DNA of 64,000 nt, taken from contig OX344765.1 in the NCBI GenBank assembly GCA_947034895.1, forward strand, positions 15,319,001 through 15,383,000, in the 5' to 3' direction. Positions 22,491 to 34,825 of this stretch are shown one piece after another (the stretch's first letter is position 1; each line of letters opens with the position of its first letter). A program made the position numbers and the translations under genes. Source of the DNA: Rhytidiadelphus loreus. Its lineage: Eukaryota > Streptophyta > Bryopsida > Hypnales > Hylocomiaceae. The notes beneath the pieces were generated by a model that did no database searches, was not told where the DNA came from, and saw only the letters and a program-made list of their open reading frames with translations.

Positions 22491-23570
22491 TGATGGACAA
22501 GAATTGTATTGGTAATAAGAATCTGGATTCAAGTTCACGGGGATCCCTGACAGAGCGCTGTCCTGATATGACTTCTAGAAATCTAGTTATCTTGTTGAGA
22601 GCTGAATTGTGAGGTGCTCTGAATAATGCATAGCTTTGCAGTTTCCACCTCCTAGCTAATGTTTGCTTCAATGGAAATATGAGCTGAAGGTTCATAGCAT
22701 TCTTGAGAAGCTGCCTTAACTCCCTTGCAAAATGAATTTAGATTCTGTTTATAGAGTGTTTTGAGTTTGAGATTGAAAGCGTTGTCAATATCTGCAATTT
22801 CTCATTCTATTTATTTATGTACTCAATCGTCCTTAACAGAGTTTCTAAGAACATGAGATTTCGAATAGTGGGGAGGGTGCAGCTTCTCCACTGTTATTGA
22901 ATGTTAGTTTATAATATGGCAAATAGAGCGGACCTACTTGTCTAGATTTTGCACGTGTTAGAGCACCCTCAATGCGACCGTTTCCCAGGCACTGCAACAG
23001 TAACGTAACTGCACGGTGGGCCTGACAAACGTGTACAAAATGAGGACCCAATGCAATTTGCAACCACCTCGTCATTCTTGAGAACTGGTCTCCCACTCGC
23101 ATTTTTTTTCTTTGGAAAACTCCGACAGGGAGAAAGTTTCCTCAGCCGGGCTCTTAAATCTTATTGAATTCCTTGGCACATAATTCAAACTGGGACTTCA
23201 TACTTGCTTTTTGTGTGTAACGTGCTCTTAAACCTTATTGAATTTCATAGCACATAATTGAAACTGGGACTTCGTAATTGCTTTTTGTGGTGTAACATTC
23301 TAAGGAAGGAACCAATCTGCAAACTTTCTAACCCCTCAGGTTGGACGAAGAATTAGCCCCAAATAGATGATGAAGAACAATCACCTGGATGAAAACAACA
23401 TTCCCTCTCTCATTTATTAGGGCATGTTTTCATTGTGCAGATTGGGTCCAACTTAAATGTTCATTTGAATCCACATTCTGCATGCCATATTCTCTAATTG
23501 CACATCTCATTGGCCAACTTTTACATGTCGATTTGTGATAGGACTATAGGAGATTATTCGTTCCCGCAGA
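22491..23570. other. Intergenic DNA between homoserine kinase and EXO70
   Basis: It contains the homoserine kinase 3' region, a 74-bp tandem duplication (23150-23297) and a small foldback (23491-23588). No separate gene is supported. The minus-strand frame at 22845-23102 has no recognisable features. Confidence 0.5.
23150..23297 (+). repeat. 74-bp tandem duplication
   Basis: Units 23150-23223 and 23224-23297 share GCTCTTAAAYCTTATTGAAT, GCACATAATT, AAACTGGGACTTC and TGCTTTTTGTG with few differences. It is a recent non-coding direct duplication. Confidence 0.8.
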
Positions 23571-23588
23571 GGTGTAATTAGAGAGTGT
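23491..23588. repeat. CTCTAATTGCAC foldback repeat upstream of EXO70
   Basis: TCTCTAATTGCACATCTC on the left pairs with GAGGTGTAATTAGAGAGTG on the right as an imperfect inverted repeat about 98 bp across. Same terminal word as in the homoserine kinase intron foldback. Confidence 0.5.
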
Positions 23589-23599
23589 AGCGAGTTGAC

Positions 23600-24892
23600 G
23601 ACATTCGTCCACGACGACGGAGTTTCGTCGAACGAACTACTTCTTTCGTTCTTCCTCGATTACCGACAGCAAAAATTCTCCGACGCAATTTCGACGGACG
23701 ACGACGAGCGTTCCATGATCCTGCGAGTCGGCCATCTCTCTCGCAGCGACTGACTCGTGACGCCATTGCAGCACGCCTGCCTCTGCCACGCTCGGTGGCC
23801 CTCGCGGCGGATCTGCTTCGGAATGCATCTCTTCTCTCGCTGCCAACAGCGATTGCGTCGCCTGTGAGTTCAACGTCATTCGTTTCACCTTTGGGATCTC
23901 TTTGGATTCAGTTTGATCCAGTTCAATCCATTTTAGGGTGGAATGTTTCGTGAAGCACTTGCTATGAGGGTTTGATTTCAATGCGATCAGGGTTTGTTTG
24001 CGAACGCTTTTTGATGCGCGGCTATAGAGTTGAGGGCGAGAATTCCCCAAGGTTGGAGTGAGAACGATTCGGAATTGGATGAATCTGCGGATCGGGGGAA
24101 ATCAAGCAATTAGCAGCTTGAAACATTTCTCAGAGTGTTTCCTTGGCAGATCGTGCTCCTCATAAAAATAGATGGGTTTGATCTGGGAGAAACTAAGAAA
24201 CTAATTCTAGTCCAGATTGATTGGAATATCAAGATTACTGTCACGAACGCAGTAAGTTTGTTTTTTCCGTAGATTTGAATATGTTGACCTGCCTCGTATG
24301 TAGACTCTAAAGGCAATGACGTTGGGCATATCGAGGTTTTGTAACTAAAGGAAGACAGGGATTCTAGATGATTTTCTTCCAGCCAAGAACTGGCGCGGAA
24401 ATTCTTAAACATCTTGTCGGCAATTGCAAGATATGCTAGAAACTATAAGGTATTTTCGTGTGTTGTTATTACCTGAGATGTCCAGGACTGTGGAAGTCTC
24501 TTGAAGTCACTGCTCAGTATTTTTGTTATCAACGGAAAATATGATATGTAGGTTATATCGTGTTCCATTTGTACTCTGAAAGTATGGTGATCAACTCTTT
24601 GTGCAATGGCTGCAGATTTATACTTAACGTACTCTCTTTTTGGGGTATTGCAGGATCTAGAGCCATTTCACCAGAAGACCTGGTACCATCTCTAGTTCTT
24701 CTGAGACACTCTCCAATTTTGGGGTTTGGGGGTTTTCCAACCGCTCATCAAACCATCACTTAACCATGAGTGATGTGCGGTTCGAGATTTACGTAGAGTT
24801 GTCTAATTTCTAGTTGAGGGTGCTAGACAGATTCATTTTAGACGACAATTTTCTCGACAATTTTAGACGATTCTTAATTAGCCGGGTCAAAA
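23600..24892 (+). other. Promoter and probable intron-containing 5' leader of EXO70
   Basis: GC-richer sequence at 23600-23870 looks like a promoter or leader. A possible donor GTGAGT lies near 23872. A pyrimidine-rich acceptor (ttgcag) at about 24650-24655 precedes GATCTAGAGCC. A 5' UTR intron is therefore likely but unproven. The minus-strand frame at 23637-24050 (137 codons) has no recognisable domain and is treated as a shadow. Confidence 0.45.
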
Positions 24893-27608
24893 ATGGGCCA
24901 ATCTGACTTAGATCGGTTGGTCACTTCCACCAAGCAGCTAATTGCTGCAAGGCAGGCGCTATGTGAAAGCTTAAACAAGACACGGGAACTGGGATTGGCG
25001 TTAAGTAAGTCGGATACTAAATTGAGGAGTATCAGTGGAAGGTTGCTGCCCATTCAAGAAGCTATGGGTCCACTTCTGAATCGGACGGAGTCAGCTCAGC
25101 ATTTTGCTGGCCAGATCGAGGGAGCCTTGGCCCCTGCAAAAGCAGTGTTAAAAAAATTCGAGGACTTACGAATGCTAGAAGTGACACTAATGCGGGAGCC
25201 TAAGGACAACCTTGAGGCCTATCTGGTCGCTGTCCAGAGCCTTGATGAGTGCATCAGCTTTCTTAAGCAAAATTCTGGAAGCTCCACAAAACTCTTGCAA
25301 GATGCTGCTGAAGCTGTAGTGCGAAAGGATGCAATCGGTAAAGCTCGCGGGCGAAGACTGGCTGAATCTATTTCTTTATTGAAATCCCATCGCCCAGGTC
25401 TGTACCTTCTACTCACTCTTCTTTCACTGCTGAGGGACGCTATATTGTAGTCCTGGTATTGTATTCCGTGTGAAGAGTTTGAGGATTGAAGTTATGATGA
25501 TACGTGATCTGATTCTAATTTTCCAATCAACACAGGTGATCTGAATGCAAGTTTGGATAGTGGGCTTCTGGGTATTGCACTGGAGAAACTAGCTAAGGAA
25601 TTCAAGCGCATAATGGTTCAGCACACATTACCGTTGACACTTCCTGATAGCCTGGACCCGGAAGAGACAAAGGACATAACTGAGCAGATTATGTTACCAC
25701 CTGCAGTTCTGAAACGCTTGCAGGCGATTATGCAAAACCTAGCTACAAATGGAGGTCTTGAGAAATGTGTTGAGTCTTACCGGGAGATTCGGAGTACTCG
25801 GGCTTTCGTCAGCCTTCAGGTATTTCAGCCCATGAGCTTGGTTGTAATTCTAGTGGATTCTCTATTTCAATAAACATTTTCAAGCACGACTTTGAGATTC
25901 GTAATTGTTATGTGCACGTGTCTTACAATATTCCGTTCTGATGCATCTTGCAGGGACTGAAGCTAGACTACTTGAAGACCTGCAGCCCGGAGTCTCTTGA
26001 GAAAATCGACTGGGATATTCTTCAAACCATGATAGGGAAATGGACCGAGCACATTGAGGTAGCCGTGAAGGTTTTGTATGCCAGTGAAAAGCGGCTCTGT
26101 GAGCAAGTATTGGGGAAAGTGGCTAGAGGTGCTTATGTCGACGAATGCCTATACAAGGTGGCGAGAATTGGGATGGGTCAGTTCATAAGTTTTGGAGAGG
26201 GTATTGCTCGCAGTCATCGAGCCCCTGAAAAGCTATTCAAACTGCTTGACATGTATTACTCATTGGACAAATGCATGCCAACAGTAAATTACTTATTTGA
26301 TGGTGAATGCTGTCGTGAGCTCCGATCACAAGTGCGAGAGCTACAAAAAATGGTAAGGCGTCGGCTCTTGCTTTGAACAAATTGCGTGGATGTGGTGTTG
26401 GTATTTAACCATTATCCTAGTGTTTTCTATGAAGAGACGCGTTCGGATGTTAACTTCCAGTAACTTGATTTTTTCTACTGAACTGCTGCCGAATCCCTGT
26501 TTCTTACATGCTTAGTGGGTAATCATTGTCACAGGTAGTAGCGCAAGCCTGCCGCACGTTTTGGGAGTTCAAACAGTGGGTTGTTGAGCAGCACGAAGGG
26601 TCGATGCCACACGATGGCAGTGTGACCAAACTCAGCAGCTACGTGGTCAATTATCTCAAATATCTGGTCAGTGAGTTTTACAACCCAATCATGGACAAAG
26701 TATTGAAGATTGAGCAGAGTTGGAGAGGCCAAGGTCGGGTAGAGGAGAGTGGACTGGCGAATGGAGTTCTTCTCTTTATTCAAGCGCTTGAGCGGCAGAT
26801 TGAAGGACGGTCCAATGAGTATTCCGACCCTGCATTGCGACACATATTTTTAATGAACAATTTATGGTATATGAGGACGCGCTCTAAGAAGTGTGAGCTT
26901 GGATCATTGCTCGGCGAGCAGTGGTTATCTGAACAGCGTCGGAAGGTATGCACCCTTTCTCTTTCGTCTTTTGTTGCTTGTGAGAGTTCGCTGTTCATTT
27001 GCAGAATAGTTTTTTCAATGTGAATGTTCATGCCAGTATCACACCACTCCATGGGACATAATCTCGACCTCCAACAGTATTCTTTCATACGTTTATCCAA
27101 GCTCGTCTCTCCCGAGCTAGTTTCTTCTTCCAGTAAGCTATGTTTGTTAGCTTCTGAGGACCAAACTCTGCAGGTAGAAGAACATGCATTGGCATACGAG
27201 CATGAGGTCTGGGGTGCAGTGCTGAAGTGCCTCAGTAAGGAAGGATCCAACGCACAGGGGGGGAGGAATGCTGTCCGTGATCTTGTCGTCAAGCGCTTAC
27301 GTGACTTCACTGTTACTTTCGACAATGCTTGCCAAAGACATCAGAGATGGATCATCGCCGAGGAAGATCTGAGAGAAGGCACCAAAGACGCTGTCCTGCA
27401 GGCAGTAGTCCCTGCTTATAGAAAGTTTCTCTCTAACTTTGAGCATGTCTTGGAGACTGGAGCTGGTTCCAAGAATTACTACAAGTATACGCCTGAAAAC
27501 ATCGAGCATATGATAACTGAGTTGCTCAATGGAAGGCTTGAGTTAACCCGTTCCGGGTCGAATCAAGCTGGGCATGGTGCGCATGGGAGACACGGCCATA
27601 TGCCTTAA
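24893..27608 (+). CDS. EXO70: Exocyst complex subunit EXO70 (EXO70A-like)
   Basis: Subunit of the octameric exocyst, which tethers secretory vesicles to the plasma membrane; EXO70 contacts phosphoinositides at the membrane. Exons read as 24893-25397, 25536-25819, 25954-26352, 26535-26945 and 27174-27608, giving 677 residues. The N-terminus is helical and coiled-coil-like. The C-terminal Exo70 domain carries the family pattern, including SFGEGIARSHRAPEKLFKLL, LLDMYYSLDKCMP, HIFLMNNLWYM and YYKYTPENIEHMI. Length fits the plant EXO70 range. The start is supported by an in-frame TAA at 24875-24877, just upstream. Five coding exons is fewer than the roughly twelve I recall for angiosperm EXO70A1. 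The A-type assignment is from overall resemblance; a tree would settle it. The tail is His/Gly-rich (GHGAHGRHGHMP). Confidence 0.95.
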
Positions 27609-30460
27609 ACAGAACCACACAGATGAGGTCAGTTTTTTCTTCCTCTCTGTTGGCGGATCTGAAATTTCAACTATCAAGTCTGGCGTCTATGAAGGTCATC
27701 TCCAGGGCCTGTCGTCACTGCCTGATTGGTTCCATGCAAGTAAGTCCCTACCTTACCCAGCACGTTCTGGCTGGCTGAATTATGCTTCACCTGCGAAATG
27801 GGATTCTGCGAATATTTTCAGCCTTATCGTCCCTTCCCTTGCCATGGTGCTCCTCATGCTGCTGCTTTGTTTCCTCATGGTGACCGGGATGCAGTGGGCA
27901 GTTCCTGTTCAGAGAGTAGCATCATGAGGAGCTCCATATTCGGTTCCGACTGAGTTTTAGGGCCTGTTGTTAGGTGCATTTTTTAAATAACTGGTTAGAT
28001 AGTTCTCTTCCTTGAGATCCAGTGTCGAGGAATTCCATTCATGGTAACTCTGGCATTTTCAATAAGGTAGTGTAATAACGAGTAGAGAGAGATGCAAAAT
28101 TGCAAACCTGGTTTGTGGTTTGTTAGTAGTAGTGTCGACAAAATTCGACCTGCCAAGTGTATATTCTGGCTGTGATTTGAAGAAATTTAAATAATGCTCC
28201 GTCATCTTTGAAGTACATTTACACTTCACATGACACCCAAGTTTCCATGTGGGTATTCTATTTTATTCCACCAATGATTCAGGAGTTCAACACCCCGCTA
28301 CCTGTGGACGTTGGTGTGGATCTTGACTAAATGAACTCTTAAATGGATTCTTGATTCGCTTTAGTCTAAAAAGGAGTTCTATGCTTCCATGACAAGCAGG
28401 TTGCTCACCTTATTGTAGAACTCGCACCAAGTAAACAGAAGATTAGCTCATAGAACACTGTGCGGTTGTGTATGTGCAATGCCACACATTCATTACATTA
28501 TGAAGCAATGGATTTGAAGTGTTTTGGGGGGTTGGGGCTGTTTAGCTGTGCAGAAGGGTTTTTCTTGCCAATCTTTAACGCTAGAGACCATATTTTGGAT
28601 GATGAACAAAGTTTTTTGGGTTTTATCCAAATTAGTTCTCATTCATGCACTAGTCTCAAAATATCAAAGAGTGGCTTAACTGCCAACCAAGGAACTCTCC
28701 TCATCTTTGTCCAAAAAATAAAGTCTAATTTTATTTAGACTTTATGCAATGATCTTAGTCGCAAGGTGAGGGTACATAAACCTAAGAGTTTGAATATGCA
28801 ACTAAATTGTTGTCATGTAATTGATGAAGGCTTTGCAAAGCAAATATGTATCTAAACTTGATCCAATTAACCTCATTGTAAGTATTATTTATTGATGAAG
28901 GTATGTAGATGTTGAAAGTTTGATTGCATAGCTAAATCATGCTTACATAATGCTTACACTTTGTCTAAGCTATAGGTGCATGTACATATCTTTAACTAAT
29001 TTACCTTTGCTTTATTATTAAGAACTTCATAATAAAAAAATATTTGACTTTTTGATCCATGTAGGGGACCTTATTATATTGGTTAATAAATTCAATAATG
29101 ATCTGCCACATCTAGATAAGTTGCAATAGTCAAAAATCTTGGCAATTTGGAAAATAGCTATTTGAATAGACACTAGGTATGATGTCCTATCAACATTGAA
29201 ATGACATTGGAGAAAATGCTTTATTTTTTTATGCATAAAGGGAAGAATTAATTTCATTGTTGAAAGAAAGAAAGTGAAATGTACAAAATGTGAATATGAC
29301 ATTGACAACAATTAAACACATTATCAAAGTAGGTGAGAGTAATCCTTTTTTCTCGTGAAATTTCACCAACTCTAACAAGTTTGAGCCTGTCAAAGTCCAT
29401 CCTTCCATAATTATGCCAATGCTATAATGGCTTGTGGCAAGTACTATTCAAAAAAAAAAAAGGATTGGTTGAAAGTACATAGGCAAATCAAATCAAGTCC
29501 AAAACAACACTAAAGGTGGGTAAACATAAAATGTCTCAATCCAATAACTAAACTAAAGCTAAACCACACTTTTTAGATCATTGTGTTATATTTCCATTCA
29601 TTCACATTAATCCCTCACATTAACAAAATAAAGCAAATTTCCATTAAGTATCTATATGGTTGACAATTTTTTTTAATTTTTTTAATGGTGTATCCATATT
29701 CTAAAGAAGACAATCTATTTGAAAGGACAACCTAACAATCCTAACAAGTTGATTAGACTCCAACCCCTTACAACAATGGAAGATTTAGAGATATGAAATC
29801 TATCCAAATGAACTCCATTCTTCTATGAAAAAACAATTTTCTAGACTCCACTTTCATGAAGTATTCTATTTTTTGCAAATTTCAAATTTATCCTTGAGGT
29901 AACTCAAAGCTAAACCTAGAGTCAAACTTAGAGCTAACTTGAAGAAGAGTTGTTAAGGAGCAATGATAGAATAAGCACCCCAATGTTTGAGGAGAAATTT
30001 GGATCCAATAAGCTGGTACCTAGAGTTTTCTACTAGGAAATGATTTTTCATTGATAATCTTTAGCTATTCTTTGTAGTTTTACTTCAAATAGAATATTTT
30101 ATGAAATAATGAGCAATAATTCACCTAGAGTTTTGATTTTCAATCGAGAATTTGGGAAAATGAACTAGCTCATAATATACTAATTGCCATTTCTCCCCAT
30201 TCATTGAAGCATCCATAGTCACAAACATATCCTACATAAATCTACTAAAAATACCTTCCAATCTCTAAATTCCAAAACTTAACACTTGTTTGCATTTAAA
30301 TAAATAAAATTTTATGCCATAAAAATATTTAAAATGAACATAATTTTTTGGGGTTAAGATTGCTAAATTAACCTTCACCAATGTACTTTGTGACAACGAC
30401 ACAGCCAAAATGAAAATGAAAATAATTTTCTTATTTGTTAATACTTTGAAATTCAATAAC
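27609..30460. other. EXO70 3' region and AT-rich intergenic DNA
   Basis: The first 400 bp or so should include the EXO70 3' UTR. An overlapping frame at 27574-27927 has a hydrophobic stretch but is probably chance. From about 28450 on the DNA is AT-rich, with only short frames and no gene I can support. Confidence 0.5.
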
Positions 30461-30469
30461 TTTGACATT

Positions 30470-31460
30470 GCAGTGTGAAAGGTTGTATTATTGGTATAAA
30501 TAGAAAGCTTTATGCACAAAGGAATACAAGGACTTTGTTTTGTAGTCTTTGGACATACCATGTGAACATTATGATTTTTTCAAAATAAAAGATAATTTAA
30601 TTCAATTTTTTAATTCAAAAAAATTCATAATTTTCTCACTGTATTGGCATGAATAGGAAGCTTTTTGTGCATGAAGTGCAAGGGAGTGCAAGGGCTTTGT
30701 TTCATGGCATTTGGATTGCACTGTGAAAGTTATGATTTTTCCCAAGTAAAAGATAATTTAAATCAATATCTTTTATACATGAAAGATGCCAAGGGCTTTG
30801 TGTCATGGCATTTGGACATGAGTTGTGAAAGTTATGATTTTTCCAAAATAATAGATAATTTAAATCAATTTTTGAATTCATAAAAACTTTGAAATTCATT
30901 AACTTTCACACCATAAGTCCAAATGCCACAAAACAAAGTCTATGCACCCCTTCTTTACAAAGAGTTTTCTAATGGTACCAAAAACATCATTGGATGCCTC
31001 ATGGTTTTTTAAATCTTAAAATATCAAACAAAACAAAACAAACAACCTAATTTAAGGTATAGACTAGTGTACCCTTATAGTATGTCATTGCTATAACCAA
31101 AATAAAAATAAAAGTAATTTTTTCAATTTAAAAATAACTCCAAAATTCATAACTCTCACATAGGAAGGAATACAAGGGCTTTGTTGCAAAGTAAGAAGTT
31201 GTGTCCTTGATTTGTATATAAAGTTTTTAGAAAGAAGAGGCCAAGGGCTTTGTTTCATGACATTTGGACATGCACCATGAAAGTTATGATTTTTCCAAAA
31301 TAAAAAATAATTTAAATCAATTTTTAAATTCATAAAAACTTTGAAATCCAATAATTTTCACATCATAGGTCCAAACTCCACAAAACAAATTTTGTGCACC
31401 CCTCCTCACAAAGAGCTTTCCAACAATACCAAGAACACCATTGCATACCTTATAGTTTCT
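30470..31460. repeat. Array of CTTTGTTTTGTGGC foldback repeats
   Basis: Forward units start near 30500, 30685, 30785 and 31220 (caagggctttgttt...). Inverted units lie near 30915-30970 and 31370-31430 (ccacaaaacaaa...). Each pair has arms around an AT-rich spacer containing 'aaagttatgatttttccaaa'. It is the densest array of this family in the window. The short frames inside are repeat-derived. Confidence 0.65.
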
Positions 31461-31559
31461 TAGATCTCAACGTATCAAATAAAAAAATAAAAAATAAAAA
31501 AATAAAAACCTAACTTAAAGGTATAGATATTTGTTCCATTAAGGAGCTATAATAAAATG

Positions 31560-32200
31560 TGTAATCGTGATGCGTTATTAGCAATTGACTCATTCCACAC
31601 TCGGCCTTTCTGACGTCAAATTCTCCTCTTCATAGCATGAACATGCGGGAGAGGAAATTGAAGGCAATTGCTCAGTTAGGTTGAAATCTTATCACTACAG
31701 TGTGACCCAAGTACAATGACAATACAGTCACAAGGAGAGCTACCACTTGCAACTCTTGATTTGATTTTAAACAAATGCTTCACCAGAAGACTTGAAGCCA
31801 AACGAATTAAACCCAAGGAAAACGATTTGCAAACGATTTCAAGTAATAACAAGGAGCTATCTACTGATAGCACGTCTTATATTGAGATAAAAAAGTTTAG
31901 GAAGGTGTCTCAAAAGAGTTACCTCTCTTTTCACCAATCAACTCCATGCTTGAGGAAAGTTACAGCTTGTACCCCAGTTCCTGGGAACAAGAATTGGGGG
32001 ATCCTCTTTCAGAAACAAGAGTCCCACATCCATTGTTTCATGCCGTGATGGGCACTCCTACATTCTCATGACCTAAGAAGAGAAAGAAATACCACGACTG
32101 TCCCAATTGTGGATACTGTATGTCAATAAATGCCATCTCAGAGGCCCCTGCACCAAAGGGACTCCCCACCCATCATTTGAATAATTTTTATCTCTCATAT
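31560..32200 (+). other. Non-repetitive segment with a 110-codon frame of unknown status
   Basis: Composition rises out of the AT-rich repeats here. A frame at 31716-32048 (110 codons) has no recognisable domain. A TGACGTCA palindrome lies 98 bp upstream (31611-31618) and AATAAA occurs at about 32125. It could be a small gene on the plus strand, or simply 3' flank of the G-patch gene on the other strand. I do not call it a gene. Confidence 0.3.
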
Positions 32201-32234
32201 ATTACACAAAGTCTATACAACTAAAGATCATAAT

Positions 32235-33995
32235 TCAGACATTTTCAGGCCAGAATTCTCTGTAGAAGGCAGCAGCGAGGGCATGTTCTCGTTCATGTTC
32301 AGCTTTCGCAAGGGCCTTCCTGGCCTTTTTAGATAAGACCTTTTCTTTCTCAACATCTTCTGTTTCCTGCACATAAAATGCATGAAACACCACCATACGT
32401 AAGCCCAAGACCAAAAGCTGTACTCTGAACCAAAATTTCTAATGATGCTATAATGAGTATGAACAAGAGTTGAACTGATAGAATACTTACTCTGATAGCC
32501 TTTCTCCGATTTCTTCGCTCTTCAGAACTAACTATCACCTTATTCTTGTTCTTCAAATCCGCCCCAATTCCCCGTCTGTCCTGTTTTAACTGGGTCTCTA
32601 CTGGGTCCAACCTACCCTGCATGCGCACAATCCATTTCAGTGACAAAAGCTACCACAGGCCGCAGACATGCTCAGATATACAATGCACCTAAGAAACTAA
32701 AGGAATAACCTTCACAACATGTTTGATTCAAATAACCAGCCCTTCTACGGAGCGTCTGCACGCAATAAAAGAAACAGATATGATGATCCTCTTACGAACT
32801 TTTAATAATCCTTATCATGCTCAAGATATTCATGGGACATATAAAAGGCCAGTGGTAGGATAACAGTCATCGTACCTGCTCTGCGGAACCAAGTCCTGTG
32901 CCTTCCTTCCACCCGGATTTCTTAAGCAACTGCATACAAAATTTAACACAGAGATCAGTATCTACTGCGAAACACTGGGAAAATGCACAATCAAGCTAGC
33001 ATATATCAATCAGTAGTGACATAGATAATCTCTTAAACGTAACAATGAATTGATCTACGTTAGATTACTCCCCTAAGTGCAACCATTTGAAATCCGGCTG
33101 CTGCACCAACAAACAACCTCCCGTATGACAGTGAAACTCTACTACCCTCGAGTCAACCCATAAAGGGCCAAGATTACATGGTTTTAAGTTGACCAATTTG
33201 ATTAATCATATTGTGAAAATATGATTCGGTCACGGTTAAATCTTAAATCACAGAATCGTTGGAAAACATAGCATGTGCTGGTCAAAAAATAAATAAGACT
33301 GAGCAAAAGAAAAAATAAACATATAACGCACTTGAATGTGCTAAAAAGACATCAGGACCAATCTAGGACTCTCGGTCCTGTAGGGGTTAATGCCTAGTCT
33401 TGAAGGCTTTCAATCCACGATCCATCAAAACCTGGTGATTCATATTACGACAAAAAGGAGGGACTCAAGTAGAGTTGACATAACATTCTTAAACTTCATG
33501 ACAGGGGACATGGATGACGGCTTCTTTTACTGCTTCTTTCACTGTAGACAATCGTGAATGCAACTTTACCCATGAATTGTGGACCACTGTAACACAAAAT
33601 ATTCTTGTTTACAGTGACACTGCAGAAGGACCCCATGCTCCCTATTCAAGAATGTTATGGATATGGGAACGCACCTGAAAACCAATATTTGATTCAGACA
33701 AATTGGCTGAAGGGAAAGAACCGGATGGCACTGGGTGATTTCCATCGTTCCCATTGCTGCGGTTTGAGCAATCCGAACCCCATGATGAATTTCCACCTGA
33801 AGAAGGTACTCTTAACCGGACATTTGAAGGCAGACCCACGAGATCACCATAGAAGGAAGTCGACTCTTCCGCGGTGAACGCAGCAGCACCCTGCGCCGTA
33901 TTCACGTTTCCTTTCCTCTTCCTTGAAACAGTCCCTTCCTCGCCTCCTCTTACAAAAGTTGTTGTCCTAAAATTGTCCCGCACAGATGCAGACAT
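32235..33995 (-). CDS. G-patch domain protein (small, nuclear, RNA-related)
   Basis: Exons on the minus strand read as 33995-33675, 32929-32876, 32616-32491 and 32366-32235, giving 210 residues. A basic SRKRKGN motif at 24-30 could be a nuclear localisation signal. A Ser/Asn/Gly-rich linker follows. The G-patch spans about 103-150: NIGFQLLKKSGWKEGTGLG, then GRLDPVETQLKQDRRGIG, with its glycines in family spacing. The tail is charged and helical and ends in AAAFYREFWPENV, which I recall from plant G-patch proteins. G-patch proteins typically bind RNA or activate DEAH-box helicases in splicing and ribosome assembly. The partner here is unknown. All junctions keep frame and use GT-AG. Two telo-boxes lie 370-475 bp upstream. 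Confidence 0.87.
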
Positions 33996-34365
33996 CGTAC
34001 AGCAGCGTTGAGCTATCTACTTCTCAGCAGCCGACCGCTTCTGCACAACCAATGCCAAAGATCACAATCTGGTCATAATAACTAACGTACTGCCTAGAAA
34101 ACCTCCGCAAAGCAATAATCACTAGCATGGCCGTCCAAAAATTGCCATACGGTAAATGCAATAAGCCAAAATGGGAGACTTCCACCCGAATTCATCAACT
34201 TCCAAACTACGGTATAATCAAAATGAGCAAAAACGTCATAACTTACTGCGATACCGACCAGATACAAGTGCAACGAGCTCTGCCACCAAAGCCCCTAAAT
34301 ATTAATGCAAAACATTTAAACCAAAGCGCCCTTCTGCGATTCCGTCCAGCCACTAGTTCACCGCT

Positions 34366-34469
34366 AAACCCTAATTCTAATGCAAAACACGTAATCTAAG
34401 TGTTTCACAGAAATCCTACGCATTCCTCACTGTCCAGGCACACGTACGAACCGAACCAGTAAACCCTAA
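34366..34469. promoter_or_regulatory. Two telo-boxes upstream of the G-patch gene
   Basis: AAACCCTAA occurs at 34366-34374 and again at 34461-34469, the second within AAACCCTAAA. They lie in the presumed promoter or leader of the minus-strand G-patch gene. The same box lies near the fibrillarin and CID-domain genes. Confidence 0.55.
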
Positions 34470-34825
34470 ATTCTCTTACAATCCAATCTTTACCTCCCAA
34501 GTCTTCAATTGCTCTAAACAAATCCTCGAGGAAATCAGCATGAGTTCAACATAGTGACACGAGCAAAGAAAAACAAGAGAAGGAACAAAGGAACAAACCT
34601 AATTCAAGATTTCTGAACAAGCCCGCCTTCCTCGTGAGCTCCACTGAGGCTTGGCATCAAAGACAAACTCTCGCTCAAGTGAGGAACACTCAAGCCTCTC
34701 TAATTGCACTTCCTCTCAGGAAATCCAATTCGGTGGTGATAATATGGAGTCTCCGGAATACAGTACCAATGGAACTGAAATGGAAAAAAACCTTTACTTA
34801 TATAGCCCATTGGGAAAAGCAAAAG

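Noticed and set aside
23637..24050. 137-codon minus-strand frame upstream of EXO70
   Set aside because: No recognisable domain, and it lies in the GC-richer leader region of EXO70 on the other strand. Probably a composition effect.
27574..27927. 117-codon frame with a hydrophobic segment after EXO70
   Set aside because: It overlaps the EXO70 3' end in another frame and has no homologue I recognise. The hydrophobic stretch can arise from T-rich 3' UTR sequence.
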